Shown here: positions 25,919 to 33,827 of the stretch, in pieces
How the letters are laid out: every line of letters starts with the position of its first letter
How positions within the stretch are numbered: the first letter of the stretch is position 1
Origin: an uncultured Bacteroidales bacterium
Lineage (GTDB): Bacteria > Bacteroidota > Bacteroidia > Bacteroidales > P3
DNA length: 64,000 nucleotides
Reading direction: 5' to 3'
Assembly: GCA_900315935.1 (NCBI GenBank)
Contig: ONBB01000001.1
Location: 186,001 to 250,000 of the forward strand
The notes under the pieces: model-generated
The model's input: the letters and a program-made list of their open reading frames with translations, nothing else
Told to the model about the DNA's origin: nothing
Databases searched by the model: none
Position numbers and translations under genes: made by a program

Positions 25919-27394
25919 TTACCGCCGCCAGAAGCCGGGCAGGAAGAGGATGATGACCGTCATGCATTCCAGTCGGCCGAGGAGCATCAGCCCCGAGCAC
26001 ACCCACATGGCCGGCGCGGAGAAGTGGGCATAGCTGCCGAATCCGCCCGAGGCGCCGAGGCCGGGGCCGTAGCCGGTGAGGCATCCCACCGAGGCACCTA
26101 TCGCTTCGGTGGCGTTCACTCCGCCGAGCATCAGCGCCATCACCCCCAGCATCAGCGTCGCGCCGAAGACCATAAAGATGACCATCACGTTGTTGATGAG
26201 GTGTCCGCTTACGGGTTGCCCGTTAAGGCGCACGGGGTCCACGGCGTTGGGGTGCAGCCGGTTGCGCAGTATGCCGCGGGCGTTGCGCAGCAGGATGAGC
26301 ACACGCATCACCTTCAGTCCGCCCGAGGTCGAGCCCGCCATGCCGCCGCAGATGCCCAGCATCAGCAGGAGGTATACCGCCGGCGTCCACCACTGCGTGT
26401 AGTCGCCGATGACGGAGCCGGTGGTGGTCAGCGCGCTGAGGGTCTGTATGGTGCCTTGGCGCACGGCGTCGCTCCAGCCGTAGCCCGACCGGTAGTGCAG
26501 TCCCAGCACCACAAACGCCGACGACAGGGCGCAGATAATCAGGTAGAAGCTCACCTGGTCCACCTTGTGCCTGATTTGCCGCCAGCGGAAGGTGATGAGG
26601 AGGAAGAGGAGGGAGAAGTTCACGCCGCTCAGCAGCATCTGGGCAGCCAGGATATATTGCTGCGTATGGGTCAGCGAGGCTATGCTGTCGCTGTAGGGCG
26701 AAAAACCGCCCGAGGAGATGTTTGTGAAGGTGAGGTTCACCGCGTCCCACATCTGCATCCCGCTCAGCATCAGCAGGATGATGAATGCCACGGTCAGCGT
26801 AAGGTAGACACCCAGCGTGCGGCGCACGGTAACGGTGGTGCGCACCGAGGTCTTGCCTGTGTTGTCGGCGCCCGAGGCTTCGGCCGTGTAGAGCGAGTAT
26901 TTGTTGATGCCCAGCCTGGGGGTCAGCGCCAGCACGAGCAGCACCACGCCGAAGCCGCCGAACCACTGCGTCATCGAGCGCCACAGGAGCACCGATGCCG
27001 GCAGGGCGCCCACGTCGGCGAATGCCGTGGCGCCGCACGAGGTTACGCCCGACATGGCCTCGAACCAAGCCACGGTAAAGCTCGTGGTGCTGCCCGTGAG
27101 CAGGAACGGCAGGGTGGCGAAGGTCGACAGTGTGAGCCACAGCAGCGACACCAGCAGGTAGGACATGCGGCGGTTCTTGATTTCCGTCTCGCCCCGGTAT
27201 GCCCACCACAGTCCGCCGCCCACGGCCAGCGTGGCCGCCGCGCAGCCTGCGATGCGCCACAGCGTCCCGTCGGCGAAGTGCACGGCCGGCACCACGCACA
27301 ACCCCATCAGCCCCCCCTCGGCCATCAGAATGATGCCCAGGAAGCGAAGCAGCGCTTTCCAATCGGACTGCATTATGTTCAACTTGTCTCTCAT
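25919..27394 (-). CDS. trkH: TrkH family potassium uptake protein (first copy)
   Basis: 491-residue potassium channel-like transporter subunit with the four-fold repeated membrane-pore-membrane plan. Selectivity-loop regions are visible at SGVTSCGATAFADV, FTNISSGGFSPYSDS, LSALTTTGSVIGDY and VGCLTGYGPGLG. The start is taken at the ATG at 27394 (MRDKLNI); the frame stays open to 27613 but that part lies in the GxxExxY cassette and is not homologous. It is a second TrkH in an operon with one TrkA; the two TrkH are only moderately similar. Its start lies 2 bp from the end of the cassette. Confidence 0.9.
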   Translation of the reverse strand: MRDKLNIMQSDWKALLRFLGIILMAEGGLMGLCVVPAVHFADGTLWRIAGCAAATLAVGGGLWWAYRGETEIKNRRMSYLLVSLLWLTLSTFATLPFLLTGSTTSFTVAWFEAMSGVTSCGATAFADVGALPASVLLWRSMTQWFGGFGVVLLVLALTPRLGINKYSLYTAEASGADNTGKTSVRTTVTVRRTLGVYLTLTVAFIILLMLSGMQMWDAVNLTFTNISSGGFSPYSDSIASLTHTQQYILAAQMLLSGVNFSLLFLLITFRWRQIRHKVDQVSFYLIICALSSAFVVLGLHYRSGYGWSDAVRQGTIQTLSALTTTGSVIGDYTQWWTPAVYLLLMLGICGGMAGSTSGGLKVMRVLILLRNARGILRNRLHPNAVDPVRLNGQPVSGHLINNVMVIFMVFGATLMLGVMALMLGGVNATEAIGASVGCLTGYGPGLGASGGFGSYAHFSAPAMWVCSGLMLLGRLECMTVIILFLPGFWRR

Positions 27395-27395
27395 C

Positions 27396-27870
27396 TGTCG
27401 GCGAATTGGGCGAATTATGCGAATTGGCTTGCGCACCGATGCTCCCACTTGGTCGTGCACGGTATACGCTCGTGCTGAAGCGATATGCGTCCAAAATTCA
27501 GCAGCAGCCCTAGGGATAATCCACTTGCTTTTAGGTAATTGTATACTTGTGCAGTATGTTCGTCTGCCAGTTGGTAAACGCTCTTCAGTTCGACAATGAT
27601 ACTGTTGTAGCACACGAAGTCAGCACGGAAGGTCTTGTCCAGTTTTACACCTTTGTATGAGAGGTCGAAAGTCTTTTCCCTCTCGTATGGTATGCCGCGC
27701 ATTCGCAGTTCCACCTCGAGGGCATCCTGATAGACGGGTTCCGTGAAACCGTTGCCGATAATGCGATGCACCTCCATTGCGGCCCCGATGATGTTGTATG
27801 ATTCTTCCTTATATAATATTGAAGACATGTGCTAAAAGTTAATTCGTTCAATTTGCATAATTCGCCGACA
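27396..27870. mobile_element. GxxExxY cassette with inverted repeat ends, inserted between two trkH genes
   Basis: Left end 27396-27429 begins TGTCGGCGAATT and continues as 9-bp degenerate units (GGGCGAATT, ATGCGAATT). Right end 27841-27870, read in reverse complement, begins TGTCGGCGAATTATGC and continues with similar units. One gene (GxxExxY) lies between. The unit fills the trkH-trkH junction, with 14 bp to the upstream stop and 2 bp to the downstream start, so removing it would leave nearly contiguous operon genes. Same plan as the DUF559 cassette. Confidence 0.7.
27415..27828 (-). CDS. GxxExxY family protein
   Basis: 137 residues with the motif GNGFTEPVYQDAL (GxxExxY) and then FRADFVCYNSIIVELKSVYQL, which resembles a PD-(D/E)XK nuclease core. 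Function is not established. The last few residues and the stop are encoded inside the left repeat of the cassette, so the repeat belongs to the gene. Common in Bacteroidetes genomes, often in such inserted positions. Confidence 0.88.
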   Translation of the reverse strand: MSSILYKEESYNIIGAAMEVHRIIGNGFTEPVYQDALEVELRMRGIPYEREKTFDLSYKGVKLDKTFRADFVCYNSIIVELKSVYQLADEHTAQVYNYLKASGLSLGLLLNFGRISLQHERIPCTTKWEHRCASQFA

Positions 27871-27884
27871 TATAAATGAGCAGT

Positions 27885-29345
27885 CTAGCGCCGTCGCCAG
27901 TATGAAGGTGAAACAATGGCCAGCAGGGCGAAGATTTCGAGGCGGCCGGCAAGCATCAGCGCCATAAGCGTCCACTTGGCGGTGGCGGGCAGCAAGGCGT
28001 AGTCGAGGCTGGCGCCCATCGAGTTGATCAAGGGCGAGGGTCCGAGGTTGGAGATGTTGGCCGCCGCCATGCAGAAGGCGTCGGCGATGCCGCTGCCGCT
28101 CAGCGTCAGCAGGAAGGCGCCCCCGATGATGAAGCATATATATAGGAATACGAATCCGAAGATCTTGTTCACGTATTCGCCCGGCACCACCTTGTGGTCA
28201 ATCTTGACGCTGAAGACCACGTTGGGGTGGAGCATGCGGGTGAGGTAGTTGCGCAGGTAGAGGACGAGGGTCATCAGGCGCCGCAGCTTCAGTCCTCCGC
28301 CTGTGGAACCGGCCATGGCGCCGCTGAGGATGAGCAGGAATGTTACCACCGAAGCCCAGAAGGGCCATGCGGGAAGGGTGTCGGTGTAGAAGCCGCAGGT
28401 GCTGATGGTGGAGGCGATGTGGAAGAGGCTGTAGGCCGCCGAGCGGTCCCACGGGTTGCCGGCCAGTCCGAAGGCCGCCGCACAGCTGCCGGCCGCCAGC
28501 AGGAACACCGCGGCATAGACCCAGAACTCCTGGCTGCCGCGCATCTGGCGCCACTTGAGGGTGAAGAGGTTGTACAGCAGTGCCACATTCACACCGCTGA
28601 GGAACATGAAGACGGTGAGGATGCCGAGGGTGAGGTGGCTGTAGCCGCTCATGCCGAGGGAGGTGGTCATGAAGCCGCCGGTGCTCACCGTGCTCAATGC
28701 CAGGCATACCGAGTCCAGCACACCGTTGCCGGCCAGGATGAGCAGCACTGTCAGCACAACGGTGATGAGGGTGTAGATGTGCCACATGCGGCTTACCGAG
28801 GTAGAGATATGGGGGTGCAGCTTGCGCTGCTGGGTGCCGCTGAATTCGGCGCTGTAGAGCTGCAGTGCTCCGCGGTTGAGGCGCTTGAGAATTGCCACTA
28901 CGAAAAGGATAAGCCCCAGTCCGCCAATCCACTGTGTGATGGCACGCCACAGCAGGATGCCCTGCGGCACGGCTGTCGGGTCGGGGATAACGGAGGCGCC
29001 GGTGGTGGTGAATCCGGAGTAGGACTCGAAGGCGGCGTCGGTGAAGGATGAGAGGGTGCCGGTGAAGAGGAAGGGCAGGGCGCCGCCGAGGGGTACGATG
29101 AGCCACACCATGGAGGTAATCCAGAAGCTTTCGCGCTCGTGGAGTTCGTAGGTGGCACGGCGCCCCACTATGTTGTGCAGCAGCAGTCCCGCAGCGGTCA
29201 TGCTGACGGCGGCCAGCAGGAGGGCGTACTGTGCGCCGTCGCGGTAGTAGAGCGATGCCGCCAGCGGCGCCACCATGGCGGCAGCCATGATGAGCAGCAG
29301 CAGCCCCGTGAGGCGTGCGACCAGTCTATAGTTGAAGTGGCGCAT
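27885..29345 (-). CDS. trkH: TrkH family potassium uptake protein (second copy)
   Basis: 486 residues, same four-repeat plan: YSGFTTTGASVIPD, LSTVSTGGFMTTS, ASTISTCGFYTDT and NISNLGPSPLINSMG are the pore-loop regions. Start ATG at 29345 is directly adjacent to the trkA stop (zero gap), so it is the cognate TrkH of the upstream TrkA. Two adjacent TrkH paralogs with one TrkA are less usual; the second lies beyond the GxxExxY cassette. Confidence 0.93.
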   Translation of the reverse strand: MRHFNYRLVARLTGLLLLIMAAAMVAPLAASLYYRDGAQYALLLAAVSMTAAGLLLHNIVGRRATYELHERESFWITSMVWLIVPLGGALPFLFTGTLSSFTDAAFESYSGFTTTGASVIPDPTAVPQGILLWRAITQWIGGLGLILFVVAILKRLNRGALQLYSAEFSGTQQRKLHPHISTSVSRMWHIYTLITVVLTVLLILAGNGVLDSVCLALSTVSTGGFMTTSLGMSGYSHLTLGILTVFMFLSGVNVALLYNLFTLKWRQMRGSQEFWVYAAVFLLAAGSCAAAFGLAGNPWDRSAAYSLFHIASTISTCGFYTDTLPAWPFWASVVTFLLILSGAMAGSTGGGLKLRRLMTLVLYLRNYLTRMLHPNVVFSVKIDHKVVPGEYVNKIFGFVFLYICFIIGGAFLLTLSGSGIADAFCMAAANISNLGPSPLINSMGASLDYALLPATAKWTLMALMLAGRLEIFALLAIVSPSYWRRR

Positions 29346-30672
29346 CTAGTCGAAGAGCTTGGCCATGGCGGCCATGGCTTTGGGGAGGGTGAAGACGACC
29401 ACCTTGTCGCCCTGCTGCAGTTTCAGGTCGCGGCTGGGCAGGATGGTCTCGCGGCCACGGATGACGCCGCCCACGGTGCCGCCGTCGGGTATCTGCAGCT
29501 CGCCCAGCGTGTGGCGTGTGGCAGGGGCGTGTTTGCCCACCATCAGCTCGATGACCTCGGCGTTGGTGCCGCTGAGCCACTTGCTGCTGACGGCGTCGCC
29601 CTTGACGATGAAGCGGGCTATGTAGCTGGCCGTGATGAGTTTCTTGTTGATGATGGTGTCGCGAGATGTCGATGAAGCCGGTATTCTCCACCAGCGCTAT
29701 GGTGCGCCCCACGCCGAGGCGTTTGGCGTGGAGGCAGGTGAGCACGTTGGTCTCGCTCGAGTTGGTAACACCGATGAAGGCGTCGACATGCTGCAGCCCC
29801 TCTTCCTTGAGCAGCTCGATGTCGGTGGCGTCGCCATGGATGATGAGCGGTCCGTCGAGTTGGGCGCTGAGCTCCTCGGCGCGCTGGCGGTTCTCCTCGA
29901 TGAGGGTGATGCGCATGCGGTCGCTGAGGGTCATGGCGGCGTAGCGGCCTATGCGGCCGCCGCCGGCAATCATAATGTTGCGGATGCTGACAGCCTGCTT
30001 GCCGACCACGCGGTTGATGTTCTCCAGTTGGTTGGCACGGCCGATGATGTAGGCCAGGTCGCCGGCGTGGAAGACGGTGTCGCCGTGGGGTATGATGGTG
30101 TCGCCGCCGCGCAGCAGGGCCACCACGCGGGCCTGCAGGTCGGGGTACTCGGCCGTGGCCTCGCGCACCTCGCGTCCCACCACCGGCGAGCCCTCCTCGA
30201 GGCGTACCACATACATCGTCAGCAGCCCGCCGCTGAAGTCGAAGAATTCCGTGGCGGCGCTGTTGTTCAGAAGGTTGGTAATCTCCTTGGCGGCGATGCG
30301 CTCGGGGCATACCATCTCGTCCACGCCCAGGTCGCGGAACATTTCGCGGTGTTTCGGAGCCAGAAGCTCGGCGTTGGTGATGCGGGCCACGGTGCGCTTG
30401 GCGCGCAGTTTCTTGGCCAGGATGCAGGTTACGAGGTTGATGCTCTCGTCGTGCAGCACCGAGAGGAAGAGGTCGCAGTGGTCCACGCCGGCGTCTTCCA
30501 GCACCTGGGGCGAGGTGCTGTCGCCCGTGATGGTGAGCAGGTCGGTCTCGCTCTCGAGGCGTTTGAGCAGCTCGGAGTGCGGGTCGACCACCGTGATGTT
30601 GTGGTCCAGTTCGGTAAGCGACTTGGCCAGGTGGACACCCACCTCGCCGTCGCCTGCTATGATGATGTTCAT
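29346..30672 (-). pseudogene. trkA: TrkA potassium uptake regulator, frameshifted
   Basis: Cytosolic NAD-binding gating subunit of the Trk transporter with two RCK-N/RCK-C pairs. Residues 1-330 are in one frame (MNIIIAGDGEVGVHLAKSL, then NIMIAGGGRIGRYAA for the second NAD fold). After GFIDISR the true sequence continues in the next frame as DTIINKKLITASYIARF through MVGKHAPATR to a natural stop at 29346. The break is at about 29660-29664, where TCGCGAC may have lost one CG unit from TCGCGCGAC. Corrected length would be about 442 residues, normal for TrkA. It may be a real mutation, a phase switch or an assembly error. Confidence 0.85.
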
Positions 30673-30694
30673 ACGTCAGTCAGATTTCGGGGTG

Positions 30695-30725
30695 CAAAAG
30701 TACGAAAGATTTGCGAACCGACAAA
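30695..30725 (-). promoter_or_regulatory. trk operon promoter
   Basis: On the minus strand TTTG (30722-30725), 19 bp, TACTTTTG (30695-30702), about 23 bp before the trkA start. Good match to the Bacteroidetes consensus. Confidence 0.75.
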
Positions 30726-30769
30726 AAAATCTTCCCCCAGCCTCCCAAAATCCCTTCTGAAAGGGTGGA

Positions 30770-30912
30770 AAAAAGGCTGTATTTTTTTTGAAATTTTTCC
30801 GCGAAAAGGGCAAAAATGGCCCGTTTGCAACTGGCTGATAGTTAGTGCGCAAGAGGCACCCTCTTCTTCCTCTCTTCTTCCTCTCTTCGCCCGCTCTTTT
30901 TCCCCTCCGGGT
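30770..30912. repeat. interspersed repeat family R1, copy 4
   Basis: Contains CCCGTTTGCAACTGGCTG, a CACCCTCTTCTTCCTC part (duplicated CTCTTCTTC) and a variant end CCCCTCCGGGTAGCGG. Between the 3' end of mgtC and the trk promoter. Confidence 0.75.
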
Positions 30913-30922
30913 AGCGGCGTGG

Positions 30923-31420
30923 CTACTCCTCGTAACCGGTCTGTTCGTGGGGCAGGTCGGCCTGGCGTTGCTGCTGTTGGCGGGAACGTTTCTTGAGGTA
31001 TACTTCGATGCCTTTCAGCCCCCAGTTGATGGCGAGGATGGCGGCGGTGGCGATGCCGGCTTCGGCCCACATACCGTAGCCGCAGAGGCATCCGATGGCG
31101 GCCGAGCACCAGATGGTGGCGGCCGAGGTGAGCCCCTGGATGGTGATGCCGTTTTTCATGATGACGCCGGCACCGAGGAAGCCGATGCCGGTTACGACCT
31201 GCGAGAGGACACGCAGGTTGTCGTTGTTCACCGGGCCGCCGGCCAGGCGTGAGCCCATGATGACGCTCTCACTGATGAGGATGAAGATGCAGGCACCGAC
31301 GGAGACCAGGGCGTTGGTGGTGAGGCCGGCCTGGTGCTGGCGGAACTCGCGCTGGGCGCCGATGAAGATGCCCGCCACCAGGGCGCTGGCAAGTCGGAAA
31401 ATGAATGTTTCCAGGGGCAT
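30923..31420 (-). CDS. MgtC/SapB family membrane protein
   Basis: 165 residues. Four or five membrane segments in the first 140 residues, with the family signatures IFIGAQREFRQHQAGLTT, VSVGACIFIL and GIGFLGAGVIMK. The C-terminal acidic tail is short, without the ACT-like domain of longer MgtC proteins. MgtC proteins influence magnesium and ATP homeostasis, but the molecular role of this small type is unknown. Confidence 0.92.
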   Translation of the reverse strand: MPLETFIFRLASALVAGIFIGAQREFRQHQAGLTTNALVSVGACIFILISESVIMGSRLAGGPVNNDNLRVLSQVVTGIGFLGAGVIMKNGITIQGLTSAATIWCSAAIGCLCGYGMWAEAGIATAAILAINWGLKGIEVYLKKRSRQQQQRQADLPHEQTGYEE

Positions 31421-31422
31421 GG

Positions 31423-31556
31423 GAGTTATGAGTTATGAGTTATGAATTATGAATTATGAGTTATGAGTTATGAGTATTATTGTCTCTGCAATTATTTTTA
31501 AACCTTAAACCCTAAACCTTAAACTTTAAACCCTAAACCTTAAACTTTAAACCTTA
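31423..31556. repeat. two degenerate heptamer arrays between mgtC and rsmI
   Basis: First array GAGTTAT / GAATTAT, about seven units (31424-31475); second AAACCTT / AAACCCT / AAACTTT, about eight units (31500-31558). The second array supplies the stop codon of rsmI. Both have a strict 7-bp period. Confidence 0.9.
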
Positions 31557-32222
31557 AACCTTACCATCCAGTACAACTACAATTTCGCCTTTGACCTCTT
31601 TCTGCTGGAAGTGGGCAAGTACCTCGGCTAGGGTGCCGCGGGCGGTCTCGGCATGGAGTTTGCTGATTTCGCGGCTGACGGAGACTTGGCGGTCGGGGCC
31701 CAGCACGGCGATGAGTTCGTCGAGCAGTTTCACCAGGCGGTAGGGACTTTCGTATATGACCATGGTGCGTTCCTCGTTGGCGAGGGCGTTGAGTGCCGTC
31801 TGGCGCCCTTTTTTGTGGGGCAGGAAGCCGAGGAAGGTGAAGCGGTCGCAGGGCAAGGCGCTGTCTATCAGTGCCGGCACGAATGCCGTGGCGCCCGGCA
31901 GGCACTCCACCTCGACACCCGCCTTGACGGCTTCGCGCACCAGCAGGAAACCCGGGTCGGAGATGCCGGGGGTGCCGGCATCGGTAACCACGGCGATGGT
32001 GGTGCCGCCCTGCAGGCGTTCCACGAGCGAGGCCACCGTCTGGTGCTCGTTGTGGATGTGGTAGCTCTGCAGCGGGGTTTGGATGCCGTAGTGCTGGAGG
32101 AGTACGCGGCTGGTGCGCGTGTCCTCGGCCAGGATAAGGTCGACCGAACGGAGAACCTCGACACCACGGTAGGTCATGTCGCCGAGGTTCCCCACAGGGG
32201 TCGGTACCAGGTATAGCTTCAT
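31554..32222 (-). CDS. rsmI: 16S rRNA (cytidine1402-2'-O)-methyltransferase RsmI
   Basis: Tetrapyrrole-methylase-fold enzyme, 222 residues. Signature parts are PTPVGNLGDMTYRG near the start, AEDTRTSRVLLQHYGI, VTDAGTPGISDPGF and GATAFVPALIDSALP. The C-terminus ends at VVVLDGKV, the stop being formed by the heptamer array that follows. Most RsmI proteins carry some 50 further residues (an HTH-like domain) in other phyla; Bacteroidetes proteins are often this short, so truncation is uncertain. Confidence 0.94.
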   Translation of the reverse strand: MKLYLVPTPVGNLGDMTYRGVEVLRSVDLILAEDTRTSRVLLQHYGIQTPLQSYHIHNEHQTVASLVERLQGGTTIAVVTDAGTPGISDPGFLLVREAVKAGVEVECLPGATAFVPALIDSALPCDRFTFLGFLPHKKGRQTALNALANEERTMVIYESPYRLVKLLDELIAVLGPDRQVSVSREISKLHAETARGTLAEVLAHFQQKEVKGEIVVVLDGKV

Positions 32223-32251
32223 GTCTGTAAATCAGCATGCTCCTGCTCGCC

Positions 32252-32345
32252 TGCGGCTCGCGAAATCTTGTAAATCTTGTAAATTCCGCCTGGGCTGTAG
32301 TCGCATCGGCAACAAATTTACAAGATTTACTGGATTTCTGCCGCG
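32252..32345. repeat. inverted degenerate repeat pair without a gene (possible empty cassette)
   Basis: Left part AAATCTTGT twice (32259-32282), right part AATTTACAAGATTTAC (32315-32332) in inverse orientation, with only about 30 bp between. It fills the gap between yebC and rsmI. It has the end structure of the GxxExxY cassette but no gene. Confidence 0.6.
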
Positions 32346-32361
32346 GAGCGGCTAGGAGATA

Positions 32362-33102
32362 TTACTCTTCCTCGAAGTCGTCGGGGATCTCCATGTCGTG
32401 GTAGACGTTGGTGATGTCGTCGTCTTCCTCGAGGATGGAAATGACTTTGAGCACTTTGCGGATGGAGTCGGGCTCAATCTGACGGGTCGAGTTGGGGATG
32501 CGCTGCAGTTCGGCGCTCTCACACTCGATGCCTTTCTCTTCCAGCATCTTGACCATGTTGCCGAAGTCCTCGTAGGCGGTGTAGAGGGTGATGTAGTCGT
32601 CCTCCACCTCCATCTCTTCGAGGCCGCCGTCGATGAGTTCCATCTCGAGCTCCTCGAGGTTCATGTCGGCCTTGCGGGGGATGACGAAGACACCTTTGCG
32701 GTCGAAGAGGAAGCTCAGGCTGCCGTTGGTCTCGAGGGTGCCGCCGTACTTGTTCATGATGGACTTGACGTTGGCCACGGTGCGGTTGTTGTTGTCGGAG
32801 AGAGCCTCGATGAAGAGGGCGATGCCGTGGTTGACGTGGCACTCGAAGGTGAGCTCCATCATCTGTGCAGCATCCTTGTCGTTGGCTTTGCTGATGGTGC
32901 GCTGCAGGGTGTCCTTGGGCATGTTCACGCCGCGGGCGTTCTGCACCAGCAGGCGCAGGCGCGGGTTGCTGTCGGGGTCGGGACCGCCTTCGCGCACGGC
33001 GATGGCTACTTGTTTGAGAATGTTGCTCCACTGCTTGGAACGTTTGGCATCGGCGGCGCCTTTGGCGCGTTTAATCTTTGACCATTTATTGTGTCCTGAC
33101 AT
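32362..33102 (-). CDS. yebC: YebC/PmpR family regulator (TACO1-like)
   Basis: 246 residues, full length. Start MSGHNKWSKIKRAKGAADAKRSK is diagnostic, followed by ARGVNMPKDTLQRTISKA and the acidic, beta-rich domains 2 and 3. Annotated as a transcription factor for years; recent work links the family to translation of proline-rich stretches. No operon partner is obvious: a short A/T-rich gap separates it from trmB upstream. Confidence 0.95.
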   Translation of the reverse strand: MSGHNKWSKIKRAKGAADAKRSKQWSNILKQVAIAVREGGPDPDSNPRLRLLVQNARGVNMPKDTLQRTISKANDKDAAQMMELTFECHVNHGIALFIEALSDNNNRTVANVKSIMNKYGGTLETNGSLSFLFDRKGVFVIPRKADMNLEELEMELIDGGLEEMEVEDDYITLYTAYEDFGNMVKMLEEKGIECESAELQRIPNSTRQIEPDSIRKVLKVISILEEDDDITNVYHDMEIPDDFEEE

Positions 33103-33134
33103 AATTAAATAATGTATTTATTATATTATATATG

Positions 33135-33821
33135 TTATTTGATTTGCCATTGCAGGTAGGTGATGGGCTTGCCCTCGGCGAGGAACATGCGCTCGTAGTA
33201 GGTCTGGGTCAGCTTGGCCTCGGCCAGTGAGGAGTGTTGAGTGTCGAGTGTCGGGTTGTCGTTGTACAGATCATTGGTGCAGACCCGTATCTCGCACTGC
33301 TCGTTGGGCAGCACCTCGTTGAGGGTGTAGTCGTAGAGCTCCTGCGAGTCGGTCTTGAGGTGCAGCACGCTGTCGGTGGCCAGGAAACGGCGGTAGGTGG
33401 CCAGGAAGCGGGGCGAGGTGAGTCGCTTGTTGGGCTTCTTGGGCTGGGGGTCGCAGAAGGTGATCCATACCTCGTTCACCTCGCCCGGGCCGAAGAAGCG
33501 GTCGATCAGCTCGATGCGGGTGCGGATGAAAGCCACGTTCTCCAGCGGTTCCTCCACGGCGGTCTTGGCACCGCGCCACAGGCGGGCACCCTTGATATCG
33601 ACCCCGATGAAGTTGCGGTCGGGGTGTATGCGTGCCAGCGCCACGGTGTAGTCGCCCTTGCCGCAACCCAGCTCCAGCGTGATGGGGTTGTCGTTCCCGA
33701 AGTGTTCGGCCCAGCGGCCGCGCAGGGCGAAGCCGTCCTTCTCCAGCTCCTCGAACCCCACCTGGAACAGGTTGGGGAAGGTGAGGTTCTCGGCAAAGCG
33801 CTTCAGTTTGTGGTGTCCCAT
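33135..33821 (-). CDS. trmB: tRNA (guanosine(46)-N7)-methyltransferase
   Basis: 228 residues. SAM-binding LELGCGKGDYTVAL, VDIKGARLWRG and the Bacteroidetes-style FCDPQPKKPNKRLTSPRFL motif (equivalent of PDPWPKKRH). The peptide STLDTQHSSLAEA near residue 195 is encoded by a heptamer array (33225-33256) inserted in frame before the C-terminal TQTYYERMFLAEG. It follows the HU/SPOR gene by 6 bp. Confidence 0.94.
   Translation of the reverse strand: MGHHKLKRFAENLTFPNLFQVGFEELEKDGFALRGRWAEHFGNDNPITLELGCGKGDYTVALARIHPDRNFIGVDIKGARLWRGAKTAVEEPLENVAFIRTRIELIDRFFGPGEVNEVWITFCDPQPKKPNKRLTSPRFLATYRRFLATDSVLHLKTDSQELYDYTLNEVLPNEQCEIRVCTNDLYNDNPTLDTQHSSLAEAKLTQTYYERMFLAEGKPITYLQWQIK
33225..33256. repeat. 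in-frame heptamer array inside trmB
   Basis: Coding-strand units CGACACT, CGACACT, CAACACT, CCTCACT. Encodes LDTQHSSL. Confidence 0.75.
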
Positions 33822-33827
33822 CGGTGG

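Noticed and set aside
29326-30672. TrkA as a normal 448-codon gene
   Set aside because: After residue 330 the frame is a nonsense His/Arg-rich sequence; the conserved end is in another frame.
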